From: Devosia sp. FKR38
GTDB lineage: Bacteria > Pseudomonadota > Alphaproteobacteria > Rhizobiales > Devosiaceae
DNA: 64,000 bases
Reading direction: 5' to 3'
Assembly (NCBI RefSeq): GCF_005222805.1
Contig: NZ_STGC01000005.1
Coordinates: 310,001-374,000, forward strand
A program made the position numbers and the translations under genes. How positions within the stretch are numbered: the stretch's first letter is position 1; every line of letters begins with the position of its first letter. Positions 54,804 to 63,897 of the stretch are shown here, piece after piece. The notes under the pieces were generated by a model. The model was not told where the DNA came from, did no database searches, and saw only the letters and a program-made list of their open reading frames with translations.

Positions 54804-55771
54804 CGCGAGACCGCAGCTTCAATGGTCCGCAGCTCGCGCGGAATGTTGAAGGCAATGTTCTCCTTGGCCGTGACGCGCGCCTCGACCTTGATGTCATAGC
54901 GCTGGGCAAAGGCCTCGATGACCTCGTCCACCAGCTTTTCGGGCGCCGAGGCGCCGGCCGAAACGCCCAGCGATTTGATGCCCTCAAAGCGCGCCCAGTC
55001 GATCTCGGACGCACGGTCGACCAGCATGGAGATCTTGCAGCCGGCGCGCTCGGCGACTTCCACCAGGCGCAGCGAATTGGACGAATTGGGCGAACCCACC
55101 ACGATCATGGCATCCACTTCCGGCGCTATGGCCTTGATGGCCTCCTGCCGGTTGGTGGTGGCGTAGCAGATGTCTTCCTTGTGCGGCCCATTGATGGCCG
55201 GGAAGCGCGCCTTGAGCGCGGCGACGATCTCGCGGGTGTCGTCCACCGAGAGCGTCGTCTGGGTGACAAAGGCCAGGGTCTGCGGATCCTTGGGCTCGAA
55301 CACCTGCGCATCGGCGACAGTTTCGATCAGCGTGATGGCGCCGGCCGGCAGCTGGCCCATAGTGCCCACCACTTCGGGATGGCCCTTGTGGCCGATCAGC
55401 ACGATTTCGTGACCTTCGGCAAAATGCCGCTGCGCCTCGACATGCACCTTGCTCACCAGCGGGCAGGTGGCATCGAGGAAGAACATGTTGCGGCTCTTGG
55501 CATCGGCCGGCACCGACTTGGGTACACCATGCGCCGAGAACACCACGGGGGCGTCGGTTTCAGGGATCTCGCTGAGCTCCTCGACAAACACCGCGCCTTT
55601 GTCGCGCAGGCCATCGACCACATATTTGTTGTGCACGATGGCGTGGCGCACATAGACCGGCGCGCCATATTTTTCGAGCGCCAGCTCGACGATCTGGATG
55701 GCTCGGTCGACCCCCGCGCAAAATCCGCGTGGGGCACAGAGCAGAATGTCTAGGTGTGGCCGCTTTTCCAT
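54800..55771 (-). CDS. ispH: 4-hydroxy-3-methylbut-2-enyl diphosphate reductase
   Basis: Last enzyme of the MEP pathway, forming IPP and DMAPP from HMBPP, 323 residues. The [4Fe-4S] ligands are Cys18 in [12 protein letters not shown], a cysteine in [11 protein letters not shown] and one in [13 protein letters not shown]; the [17 protein letters not shown] and QTTLSVDDT segments are typical. It heads the ispH-GNAT-rnhA operon and is divergent from the PPDK-like gene. Confidence 0.96.
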   Translation of the reverse strand: MEKRPHLDILLCAPRGFCAGVDRAIQIVELALEKYGAPVYVRHAIVHNKYVVDGLRDKGAVFVEELSEIPETDAPVVFSAHGVPKSVPADAKSRNMFFLDATCPLVSKVHVEAQRHFAEGHEIVLIGHKGHPEVVGTMGQLPAGAITLIETVADAQVFEPKDPQTLAFVTQTTLSVDDTREIVAALKARFPAINGPHKEDICYATTNRQEAIKAIAPEVDAMIVVGSPNSSNSLRLVEVAERAGCKISMLVDRASEIDWARFEGIKSLGVSAGASAPEKLVDEVIEAFAQRYDIKVEARVTAKENIAFNIPRELRTIEAAVSR

Positions 55772-55884
55772 AGCAGATCAGATGCTTTCGACGGCCCGGC
55801 AAGTCAAGTCTTGTTGCAGCCGCCATGCCGCACAGGCATTATGCGGTTCACGACAAGGCTCTAACCGCAAGACAAGGACCCAGT

Positions 55885-58167
55885 GTGAGTGTGGCGCAGG
55901 AAATGTTCGCAATTGCCCCGGCCATCGGGAAGGCGAACCTGTCCGCCAGCCAGCTCAAGCTGCTCAGCGGCAAGGCGCGCTGGATTTTCCGCGTCGGCGA
56001 CGCCGGATTCCCCACTGTTCCCACCATTGTGCTGACCCGCGCCGCCTGGGATGAGCTGCAGGCCGAACGCAGCCGCAAGGAATTGCGCCTGCGCACCCAT
56101 TGGGTGGCCTGCCTGTTCAAGCTCGTGGGCAAGGATGGCGTGCCGCCACCGCTGGTGGTGCGCACCTCGGCGGCCCTGCACAATGGCGGGCTGATGCCGG
56201 CCAAGCTGGGCATTTCGGCGCCGGCCAATCCCGAAGATTCGGTCGATCCCAACCGCCCGCTCGCCAAGGCCATCAAGAATGCCTTTGACAGCTATGGCTT
56301 CGGCCAGGGCTGGACCGGCCGACCCGACGAGGATCGCGGCAAGCAGATTGTTCTCGTGCAGGCCCAGGCCGAAGGCGAGATCGAGCAATTCCTCACCCGC
56401 AATGGCACCACCGGTGTCATGGGGCCGGCCGCCATGGGCAGCAGCCCGTTGCCGGCGCTGCCGGAGTCCATTGCCGCGCTGGTGACCCTGGTCGATGGCA
56501 AGGCGGGCCAACACATGGCCTGCTCGGTGGCGGTGCGACGCGGGCAGGTGCAGTTCCTCTCCGCACGCCCGTTTCAGGCCTCGCCGGCTGCCGAGCTTGA
56601 GGCCGCCGTTGACCGTGTTAATCGCAAGGTGTGGTCGGCGCATAATGCCGTCACCCGCGTCGATCCGGCGCGGCTGGCGCAATTGCTGCATCCGCGCCTC
56701 AAATCCAGCGATGGCAATGTGCCGATCGCCACGGGCCTGGGCGTCTCGCCCGGCGCGGCCAGCGGCGTTATCGTCTTTAACCCCGAAGATGCAGCCCGCC
56801 TGCGCGCCCGGGGCAAGAACTGCATTCTGGTGGTCAACGAGACCGGCCCCGCCGACATGGAGGGCATGAAGGCCGCCACCGGCATTCTGACCGCGCGCGG
56901 CGGCATGTCGAGCCACGCCGGCGTCATCGCCCGCATCACCGGCAAGCCCTGCGTCGCCGGCGTGCGCACGCTTTCGGTCGACAGCGCCGAAATGATCTGC
57001 CGCATCGGCACCCGCGAGTTCCGCAGCGGCGACCGCCTGACCATCGATGGCACGGACGGGCGCGTCTATGCTGGCACGCTGGCGCTGGCCCAGCCCCATA
57101 TCGGCGGCGCCATCGGCACGCTGCTGGGCTGGTCGGACGCCACCCGCAAGATCGCCGTGCGCACCAATGCCGAGACAGTGGAATCGGCCAATACCGCGCT
57201 CAGCTTCGGCGCCGAGGGCATTGGCCTGGCGCGCAGCGAGCACATGTTCTTTTCGCCCGAGCGCATGGTGGCCCTGCGCCGCATGATCCTCTCCGAAGAC
57301 GAGGACGATCGCAGCCGCGCCGTCGATGGCCTGGTCGATTTCCAGACCGGGGACTATTCGGCGCTGTTCTCGGCCATGAAGGGCCTGCCGGTAACGGTGC
57401 GCCTGTTCGATCCGCCGCTGCACGAGTTCCTGCCGCGCACCGAGGAAGACATCGAGGAAACTGCGGCCTCGCTGGGGCTGGCCGTACGGGCACTGCGCCA
57501 GCGGCTCGACCGCATTGCCGAGGTCAACCCCATGCTGGGGCATCGCGGCGTGCGCCTCGCCATCACCTATCCCGAAATCCTGTCCATGCAGATGCAGGCC
57601 ATCATGGCCGGTGTGCGCGCAGCCAGCGAACGGCAGGCCGAGCCCGTGGCTGTCGAGGTCATGGTGCCCTTTGTGTCCACAGCCAGCGAAGTGGCCTTCG
57701 TGCGCGAACGCATGAACACCATTGCCGCCAATTCGGGCCTCTTGCGCTCCGAAAAGGTCAAAATGGCCTTCGGCACCATGATCGAGCTGCCCCGCGCGTG
57801 CCTGAGGGCCGGCGACATCGCCAATATGGTCGATTTCTTCTCCTTCGGGACGAACGATCTGACCCAGACCACCTTCGGCATTTCGCGCGACGATGCGCCC
57901 ACGTTCCTGGCCGCCTATCAGCGCAAGGGCATTTATGAGCGCGATCCCTTCGTCACCATCGACGAAAAGGGCGTGGGCGAATTGATCTCGATTGCCATCC
58001 AGCGCGGCCGGGCGGCCAATCCGCGCCTCAAGATCGGCATTTGCGGCGAACATGCCGGCGATCCCACCTCGCTCAAGTTCTTTTCGGGTCTGGGCGTCGA
58101 CTATGTCAGCTGTTCGCCCTATCGCGTGCCGGTGGCCCGGCTGACCCTGGCGCAGGCCTCCGCTTAA
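55885..58167 (+). CDS. PPDK-like PEP-utilising enzyme with degenerate ATP-grasp domain
   Basis: Protein of about 760 residues related to pyruvate phosphate dikinase. The swivelling phosphohistidine domain is intact (GGMSSHAGVIAR, His344), as is the PEP/pyruvate barrel (EGIGLARSEHMFF, VTVRLFDPPLHEF, GTNDLTQTTFG and CGEHAGDP with Cys720). The N-terminal nucleotide-binding half is short and altered: LSGKARWI where the GGKGA-type loop is expected, and RTSAALHNGG for the usual R-SGA-SMPGMM. By memory of the C. symbiosum enzyme (His455, Cys831), the whole shortfall of 111 residues lies before the histidine. GTG 55885 follows AAGGA. The place downstream of glyS is where ppdK often lies in Hyphomicrobiales. 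Confidence 0.85.
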   Translation: MSVAQEMFAIAPAIGKANLSASQLKLLSGKARWIFRVGDAGFPTVPTIVLTRAAWDELQAERSRKELRLRTHWVACLFKLVGKDGVPPPLVVRTSAALHNGGLMPAKLGISAPANPEDSVDPNRPLAKAIKNAFDSYGFGQGWTGRPDEDRGKQIVLVQAQAEGEIEQFLTRNGTTGVMGPAAMGSSPLPALPESIAALVTLVDGKAGQHMACSVAVRRGQVQFLSARPFQASPAAELEAAVDRVNRKVWSAHNAVTRVDPARLAQLLHPRLKSSDGNVPIATGLGVSPGAASGVIVFNPEDAARLRARGKNCILVVNETGPADMEGMKAATGILTARGGMSSHAGVIARITGKPCVAGVRTLSVDSAEMICRIGTREFRSGDRLTIDGTDGRVYAGTLALAQPHIGGAIGTLLGWSDATRKIAVRTNAETVESANTALSFGAEGIGLARSEHMFFSPERMVALRRMILSEDEDDRSRAVDGLVDFQTGDYSALFSAMKGLPVTVRLFDPPLHEFLPRTEEDIEETAASLGLAVRALRQRLDRIAEVNPMLGHRGVRLAITYPEILSMQMQAIMAGVRAASERQAEPVAVEVMVPFVSTASEVAFVRERMNTIAANSGLLRSEKVKMAFGTMIELPRACLRAGDIANMVDFFSFGTNDLTQTTFGISRDDAPTFLAAYQRKGIYERDPFVTIDEKGVGELISIAIQRGRAANPRLKIGICGEHAGDPTSLKFFSGLGVDYVSCSPYRVPVARLTLAQASA

Positions 58168-58241
58168 CTATTGGCCGCACAATCCCTATATGTTGATCAG
58201 CGCTCGGCAGAGGCCGACGCAAGGGAGAGGACAATACTGAC

Positions 58242-58799
58242 GTGAAGCTTCTGCCGGTTCTGGCTTTGCTGCCGCTGTTCATCGCGCCCGCCCCATTTGC
58301 CCATGCCCAGTCGCCCGTTTCGCAATGCACGGCCATCGCCGGTGATGCCGAGCGCCTGGCCTGCTACGACGGCCTGTTCCGCACCCCGGCACTGGCCAGT
58401 GAGGGGATCTCGGCCGTGCTGCAGTCCGAACAGCTCATTCCCGCCCGCCCCAGCGGCCGGGCGCCGGCCACCATGACAGTGACCTGTGTGGCAGACACAC
58501 TGAGCGTCGCCTTTGCCTTTGCCAACAACACCATGTCGGCCCTGGGCCACGATGCCGGCATCACCTTGCAGAACGATCTGCAGGCCGCGCGCAGCCGCAC
58601 GCTCCCGGTCAATGCGGACAACACCGCCGTTCTGATCAACAACAGTGCCGACGCTGCAACGTTTCTCGATGGTCTGGCCGGAGTGACCAATCTGACCGCC
58701 CGCGTGACGCCGGCCAATTCGCGCTCGCTGTCCGTGCGCTTCCGCGTCGATGGCTTCCTGCCCGAAATCGGGCGCATCAGGGCGGCCTGCGACCGCTGA
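58242..58799 (+). CDS. Secreted VasI-like protein
   Basis: Exported protein of 185 residues. A signal peptide (LLPVLALLPLFIAPAPFAHA) is followed by a CTAIAGDAERLACYDGLF motif, the C...LACYD pattern of the VasI family, and a C-terminal half ending LTARVTP, LSVRFRVDGF, IGRIRAACDR, which also parallels VasI. VasI is associated with type VI secretion elsewhere, but no such genes are in this window. Start is GTG 58242 after AAGGGAGAGG. Function is unknown. Confidence 0.7.
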   Translation: MKLLPVLALLPLFIAPAPFAHAQSPVSQCTAIAGDAERLACYDGLFRTPALASEGISAVLQSEQLIPARPSGRAPATMTVTCVADTLSVAFAFANNTMSALGHDAGITLQNDLQAARSRTLPVNADNTAVLINNSADAATFLDGLAGVTNLTARVTPANSRSLSVRFRVDGFLPEIGRIRAACDR

Positions 58800-58975
58800 T
58801 CCTCACAATGGCGTGAATCCCAGTCCTGCCAAGCTGCCGCCACGCTTGTTCCATGGCCTGGCCGCAAACGCCGTTTACCCGCTGCTAACCCTAATAAGAC
58901 ATCATTCCGAACGTCGGCATTTTAGCGTCACTTTCGCCGATCAGTAGTTGTGTTGCGTTGTGTTGAGTAGCGTTG

Positions 58976-60037
58976 ATGGTGTTTTCCCCCCAGCCGGTGG
59001 CGCGCATGCGCCCGGCCAGAGCGGCTCGCGGCGGCCATCCCATTGCCCGGGTGTGCGGCGTGATGGTGCTGTGCGCGCTCAGCTATGCGGGGCTCACCGG
59101 CACCGCTTTTGGTCCGGCTTCGGACCTGGCAGACGTCCTGCCGCCGGGCACCAAGATCGCTACGGCAAGCCTCTCTTTTTCCGGCGTTGACCCTGTGATC
59201 ACCGGCTCGGTCGGCGATCTGTTCCAGACCGCCATGTTCACCGGCCCCAACCGGGCCGAAAAGACCGACCGCCACCGCAAGCCCGTTGATGCGCTGGCCA
59301 TTTCCCGCAGTTTTGAGGAAGTGCGCGTGCGCCTGGCCTCGCTGCGCCAAGGGCCCGGGGAGACCACGGGCCTCGACCAGACCCGCATAGCGGACGTGGT
59401 GCTGCCGGCCACTGGCGACGTCGAGATCGGCCCGCGCATGTCGGTGGCGGCCATCGATCCCTCAGCCCTCAGCGCCGGATCAGCCGCCGCGCTCGACGCC
59501 ATCGCCGGCATTGCGCCGGAAAGCGCCATGCCCATCCCCGTCACCGCCTCGGCGCAACTGGCCTATGCCCGCGAAACCGCGCCGGTGACCGGCGGTTTTG
59601 CCACCGGCGTGCCCATCGAAACCTCGGAAAAAGAACTCTGGTGCCTGGCTACCGCGATCTATTTCGAGGCGCGCGGCGAAAGCTATCGCGGCCAGGTGGC
59701 CGTGGCCCAGGTGGTGCAGAACCGCGTTAAGGATCGTCGCTACCCCAGCACTATCTGCGGCGTGGTGTTCCAGAACCAGAACAAGCGCAACGCCTGCCAG
59801 TTCTCCTTCGCCTGCGACGGCATTCCCGAATATGTCAACGACAGCACGGCCTGGGCCCAGGCGCAGGACATTGCCAAACGCTTCACCGACGGCCAGCTCT
59901 ATCTGACCGAAGTGGGCGACGCGACCCACTATCACGCCACCTATGTCCGCCCCGACTGGGCGCCGCGCATGACCAAGGTCGCCCAGATCGGGCTGCACGT
60001 CTTCTACAAGTTCAAGCGCGGCTGGCTGTTTGGCTGA
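58976..60037 (+). CDS. SleB-type cell wall hydrolase
   Basis: Protein of 353 residues. An N-terminal hydrophobic segment (VCGVMVLCALSYAGLTGTAF) suggests export or anchoring; the middle is low complexity. The C-terminal domain (from about residue 220) is the SleB/Hydrolase_2 catalytic domain, with LWCLATAIYFEARGE carrying the catalytic glutamate and AVAQVVQNRVKDRRYPSTIC. Such proteins cleave peptidoglycan in cell division or growth. ATG 58976 is used; a TTG precedes it. Short TGTTG repeats lie directly upstream. Convergent with a secreted-protein gene. Confidence 0.88.
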   Translation: MVFSPQPVARMRPARAARGGHPIARVCGVMVLCALSYAGLTGTAFGPASDLADVLPPGTKIATASLSFSGVDPVITGSVGDLFQTAMFTGPNRAEKTDRHRKPVDALAISRSFEEVRVRLASLRQGPGETTGLDQTRIADVVLPATGDVEIGPRMSVAAIDPSALSAGSAAALDAIAGIAPESAMPIPVTASAQLAYARETAPVTGGFATGVPIETSEKELWCLATAIYFEARGESYRGQVAVAQVVQNRVKDRRYPSTICGVVFQNQNKRNACQFSFACDGIPEYVNDSTAWAQAQDIAKRFTDGQLYLTEVGDATHYHATYVRPDWAPRMTKVAQIGLHVFYKFKRGWLFG

Positions 60038-60559
60038 TCAGCAGACGCGATAGCCGGGGCCGGAGACGCAGGTCACGCCATTGTAGGTCGACACGCGCGT
60101 ATTGCCCGAGCGGTAGGACATGTAGGAATGGCCCTGCCGGCTGGAGAAGCTCGACCAGGTCTTGCCATTCCAGCTATAGAATACATTGCTGAACCAGGAC
60201 GGGGATAACTCTTCCACCGCGATGCCCGGATACTGCACATGGGACGAGAACATCGCGTCGCTTGAATAGGTGCCGGTGGCCGTGGTGGCGATAGTCACGT
60301 AGCTGACCCGGCCGCCCTCAATTTTCTTGACGGTCTGGGTACTTAGCGGCTCCTGCGACACGCCGGGCTCTGCCGTCACCGCATAGGTGCGGCCCTCGAA
60401 CTTGACCAGCTTGGACGTGTCAAAGCCGGGCGCGATGACCTGCTGTTCTTCGTCGGCAAATACCTCAAGCACGGCACCGGGGCCGGTGGTGGCCAGGGCG
60501 GTGGCGCTAATGGCGCCCAGGAACATTCCAAGCAAAATGCGGCGGTCTGGCAGGCCCAT
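60038..60559 (-). CDS. Secreted or anchored protein of unknown function
   Basis: Protein of 173 residues with an N-terminal signal or anchor (RRILLGMFLGAISATALATTG) and a Ser/Tyr/Thr-rich body ending in YNGVTCVSGPGYRVC, whose two cysteines could pair. The repeated WFSNVFYSWNGKTWSSFSSR stretch is aromatic and polar. I recognise no family. Its stop directly follows that of the convergent SleB gene. Confidence 0.65.
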   Translation of the reverse strand: MGLPDRRILLGMFLGAISATALATTGPGAVLEVFADEEQQVIAPGFDTSKLVKFEGRTYAVTAEPGVSQEPLSTQTVKKIEGGRVSYVTIATTATGTYSSDAMFSSHVQYPGIAVEELSPSWFSNVFYSWNGKTWSSFSSRQGHSYMSYRSGNTRVSTYNGVTCVSGPGYRVC

Positions 60560-60683
60560 GAAATCCGTCCCGAAATGAAGCGGTGTCGCTGGTTGGCATT
60601 AAGATTTCAGAAACCATATGCCAGCGCGCAGCGCAAAGTTCATCACTCGGTAAGGTTAATTTGGACAGGCCAAAGGACTGTCG

Positions 60684-61286
60684 CTAAACGGAGATTTCCG
60701 TGAATGCGGCCACGAAACGGTCATGCGCCTCGCGCGTCGGCCAGGGGCGGATCAGCCGGTCGAAAGCATCGACGTCAAAGGCCGGCAGGCTGGGCGCACC
60801 GAAGAATTTTCGCGCCTCGCTGTCCTCAAAACCGGCCAGATGGATGGCCTCGAAGAAGGCTGCCTCGCGGTCGGCCTTCTTGACCTGCTTGGCCAGCGCC
60901 GCCGGCATGGTCGCCGGTAGGGAGAATCGCAGGTAAATCGCTGACAGCAGACGATTTTCTACGTCCTTGTAATTGCCGCCCATCGCCGCCTTGAAGGGGG
61001 AGATGATGTCGCCCATCACATATTCGGGTGCGTCATGCAGCAGGGCCTGCAATTGCGCCACCGGCGTCGCGTCGGCATTGGCGGCGCGGAACAGTTCGAG
61101 CACCAGCACCGAATGCTGCGCGACGGAAAAGGGATAATCGCCAAAGGTTTGGCCATTCCAGCGCGCGACGCGGGCGAGGCCATGGGCGATATCGGGCAGC
61201 TCCACATCGAGCGGGGAAGGGTCCAGAATATCAAGCCTGCGGCCCGACAACATGCGTTGCCATGCCCTGTCGTTCTGGCGTGCCAT
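60684..61286 (-). CDS. HD-domain phosphohydrolase, YfbR-like
   Basis: Metal-dependent HD-domain protein of 200 residues resembling YfbR 5'-deoxynucleotidase. The metal ligands lie in FSVAQHSVLVLEL and in LLHDAPEYVMGDI, with a further acidic residue in KKADREAAFFEA. It may hydrolyse deoxyribonucleoside 5'-monophosphates. ATG 61286 gives the typical MARQNDRAWQRML start; a GTG at 61316 would add ten residues. It is followed, in the upstream direction, by ygfZ on the same strand. Confidence 0.85.
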   Translation of the reverse strand: MARQNDRAWQRMLSGRRLDILDPSPLDVELPDIAHGLARVARWNGQTFGDYPFSVAQHSVLVLELFRAANADATPVAQLQALLHDAPEYVMGDIISPFKAAMGGNYKDVENRLLSAIYLRFSLPATMPAALAKQVKKADREAAFFEAIHLAGFEDSEARKFFGAPSLPAFDVDAFDRLIRPWPTREAHDRFVAAFTEISV

Positions 61287-61356
61287 TTTGCCCCAAAGTG
61301 CTGTCGTTGTGATCACGCGAACCGTAGCGCGTCGTCACGCGATTCGACAGGCGCGC

Positions 61357-62196
61357 TCAATCCTCGGCGCTGGCCTCGCCAAAAGCATAGCTGGCCCAGG
61401 CGGGCAGGGCGATCGCGACAGGCTGACCGTCGACCGTGACGGCGGAGGGATCGGTGATGCGGTCGAGCCGCACAATTGCCACCGCCATGCCATCGACGAC
61501 CTGGCCGATGGTTCCGGCCTCGCGCGCGCCAGCCAGCACGGGAGTGCCGGCTGAAGCGGTGACGCCGCTCAGGATCACCGGACGGCGCCGTGCGGTGCCG
61601 CGGTGCTTCATCCGGCTCACCACCTCCTGGCCGACATAGCAGCCCTTGGCGAAGTCGATGCCGTCGAGAATATCGAGGCCAATGTCATGGGCGAAGGCGT
61701 CATTGGCCGGGAAGTCATTGCCCTGATGGGCGATGCCGGCCCCGATGCGCGCCGCGTGATAGACATCGTCGGACTGCACCCAGTCCGCCGTGGCCTCGAC
61801 CGGGGCGATGACACTGAAGCCGATCGCCTGCGGTCCGAGGCGGTCACTGTGATGGATCAGGCCAGGCGCTGCGTCCTGCGAAAAGCCGACGCGATGGGTC
61901 TCGCGCAGATCGTCGATCACCACCTGGGCGCGCAGGCGATACATCTTCATGCGCTTGAAAAAATCGTCGGCGACCGACTGGTGCACATCGACATAGATGC
62001 CGTCCGGCGCATGACCGGCGAGGCCCTCGGCGAGGATCTTGCCCTGCGGCGACAGCAGCGCCCAGGCAGCAGCCGCTTCGCCCAAGCCATCGCCGGCCGA
62101 CGGAATATGACCCGTCACCACATCATTGAGCAGCTTGTGCGCATCCGGGCCCGAAAAGCGGAACAGGGCACGGTCGGCACGCAGATGGATGGTCAT
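61357..62196 (-). CDS. ygfZ: Folate-binding protein YgfZ
   Basis: Tetrahydrofolate-binding protein of 279 residues needed for maintenance of certain Fe-S enzymes and related to the T-protein of glycine cleavage. The hallmark KGCYVGQEVVSRM motif is present near the middle, with a GcvT-like N-terminus (RFSGPDAHKLLNDVVTG). ATG 62196 follows GAGG; another ATG 15 bases upstream is possible. Divergent from pyrC. Confidence 0.93.
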   Translation of the reverse strand: MTIHLRADRALFRFSGPDAHKLLNDVVTGHIPSAGDGLGEAAAAWALLSPQGKILAEGLAGHAPDGIYVDVHQSVADDFFKRMKMYRLRAQVVIDDLRETHRVGFSQDAAPGLIHHSDRLGPQAIGFSVIAPVEATADWVQSDDVYHAARIGAGIAHQGNDFPANDAFAHDIGLDILDGIDFAKGCYVGQEVVSRMKHRGTARRRPVILSGVTASAGTPVLAGAREAGTIGQVVDGMAVAIVRLDRITDPSAVTVDGQPVAIALPAWASYAFGEASAED

Positions 62197-62265
62197 GGTC
62201 GCTTGCCTCATGGTCGCTGCCTCCGCTAAACCGGCAGGGAACCAGGCATTGCGGGGACCACAGAC

Positions 62266-63600
62266 ATGGCGCAGTACGACAGCATTTTCAAGAACGCCAC
62301 GCTGGTCAACCACGATGGCCAGGGCCTGGCCGATGTGGCGGTGCGCAATGGCCGCATTGCCGCCATCGGCAACCTCGGCAATGCCGCAGCGGCCGAAATC
62401 GTGGACTGCGCGGGCCTCCATATCCTGCCTGGCGTCATCGACACCCAGGTGCATTTCCGCGAGCCCGGCCTGACGCATAAGGAAGACCTGCAATCGGGTT
62501 CGCTCTCGGCCGTCATGGGCGGGGTGACCGGCGTGTTCGAAATGCCCAATACCAATCCGCTGACCACCAGCCGGGAGACCTTTGAGGCCAAGATCGCCGC
62601 CGGCACCAACCGCATGCATTGCGACTTTGCCTTCTATATCGGCGGCACGCATGAGAACGTCGGCGAGCTGGCGGTGCTGGAGAAGCTGCCCGGCTGCGCC
62701 GGCATCAAGGTGTTCATGGGCTCGTCCACCGGCTCGCTGCTGGTGGCGGACGATGATGGCGTCGAAGCCATTCTGCGCGCCATTTCGCGCCGCGCCGCCT
62801 TCCACTCCGAAGACGAATATATGCTCGAAGAGCGTAAAGGACTGCGCGTGCCGGGCGATCCGTCCAGCCACCCGGTGTGGCGCTCGCCCGAGGTGGCGCT
62901 CAATTCCACCAAGCGCCTGGTGGGCCTCGCCCGCAAGACGGGCAAGCGCATTCATGTGCTGCATATCTCGACCGCCGAGGAAATGCTCTATCTGGCCGAC
63001 CACAAGGACGTGGCGTCAGTCGAGGTGACGCCGCACCACCTGACCCTGGACGAAACCGCCTATACGCGCCTGGGCACCTATGCCCAGATGAACCCGCCGG
63101 TGCGCGACAAGGCGCATCGCGAGGGCATCTGGGCGGGCGTCGCCAATGGCGTCGCCGATATCCTGGGCTCCGACCATGCCCCGCACACGCGCGAAGAAAA
63201 GGACCACGCCTATCCCGCCAGCCATTCGGGCATGACGGGCGTGCAGACCCTGGTGCCCACCATGCTCGACCATGTCAACGCCGGGCGCATGAGCCTTGAG
63301 CGCTTTGTCGACATGACCAGCCACGGCCCCAATCGCCTGTTTGGCATCGCCGGCAAGGGCCGCATCGCCGTGGGCTATGACGCGGACCTCACCATCGTCG
63401 ACCTCAAGCGCCGCGAAACCATAAGCAACGCAGACGTCAAAAGCCGCGCCGGTTGGACGCCCTATGATGGTGTGACCGTCACCGGCTGGCCCGTCGGCAC
63501 CATTGTGCGCGGCAAGACGGTGATGTGGCAGGGCGAACTGGTGACGCCATCGACGGGGCAGCCGATGCGGTTTCTGGAGGCGCTGCCGCAGGAGGGATAG
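62266..63600 (+). CDS. pyrC: Dihydroorotase, class I
   Basis: Zinc amidohydrolase of 444 residues that cyclises carbamoyl aspartate in pyrimidine synthesis. The metal-binding motif DTQVHFREPGLTHKED, HSEDEYM, the HVLHISTAEEML region and the DHAPHTREEK segment supply the ligands and catalytic aspartate. The C-terminal part carries the amidohydrolase GYDADLTIVD strand. Although dihydroorotase-like paralogues exist, the motifs and length match true enzymes. It is the last complete gene of the window. Confidence 0.92.
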   Translation: MAQYDSIFKNATLVNHDGQGLADVAVRNGRIAAIGNLGNAAAAEIVDCAGLHILPGVIDTQVHFREPGLTHKEDLQSGSLSAVMGGVTGVFEMPNTNPLTTSRETFEAKIAAGTNRMHCDFAFYIGGTHENVGELAVLEKLPGCAGIKVFMGSSTGSLLVADDDGVEAILRAISRRAAFHSEDEYMLEERKGLRVPGDPSSHPVWRSPEVALNSTKRLVGLARKTGKRIHVLHISTAEEMLYLADHKDVASVEVTPHHLTLDETAYTRLGTYAQMNPPVRDKAHREGIWAGVANGVADILGSDHAPHTREEKDHAYPASHSGMTGVQTLVPTMLDHVNAGRMSLERFVDMTSHGPNRLFGIAGKGRIAVGYDADLTIVDLKRRETISNADVKSRAGWTPYDGVTVTGWPVGTIVRGKTVMWQGELVTPSTGQPMRFLEALPQEG

Positions 63601-63897
63601 GGAGCGGCGGTTTAGGGGTGGATAAGGGACCGTCCGCTTAAAGATTGAAATATCGACAAAACTGCCGATGCAACGTTCTAATTGCTGCCATAGGTTGCGC
63701 TCGGATGCAGGGTCGCAGGCCATGGAACGTTCTAAAATCTCGCATCCCACCGACGATGGCGCTCGCCAGCACAGCTAACATCGTCGAATAGGCTTCGTGC
63801 ATTTACTTCGCGCCAGAATATAGTTCGACCATACCGGCTATTTACAGCAATGCTGGTTGCAGTAATTATCCGTTTATTACGGATGGGGTGGCCAAAA
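63601..63897. other. AT-richer gene-free interval with repeats
   Basis: No gene found. It is visibly less GC-rich than the rest of the window. The ten-base string AACGTTCTAA occurs twice (63672-63681 and 63726-63735). Near the next gene are an imperfect palindrome TTACAGCAA-N6-TTGCAGTAA (63842-63865) and a perfect hairpin ATCCGT-N5-ACGGAT (63868-63884). These may be operator sites, but no regulator is adjacent within the window. Confidence 0.5.

Noticed and set aside
55861..58053. A 730-codon minus-strand frame opposite the PPDK-like gene
   Set aside because: Antisense shadow rich in Gly/His/Arg; the plus-strand gene has catalytic motifs throughout.
63672..63735. CRISPR-like direct repeats
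   Set aside because: Only two copies of a ten-base string with a 44-base gap; too short and too few.
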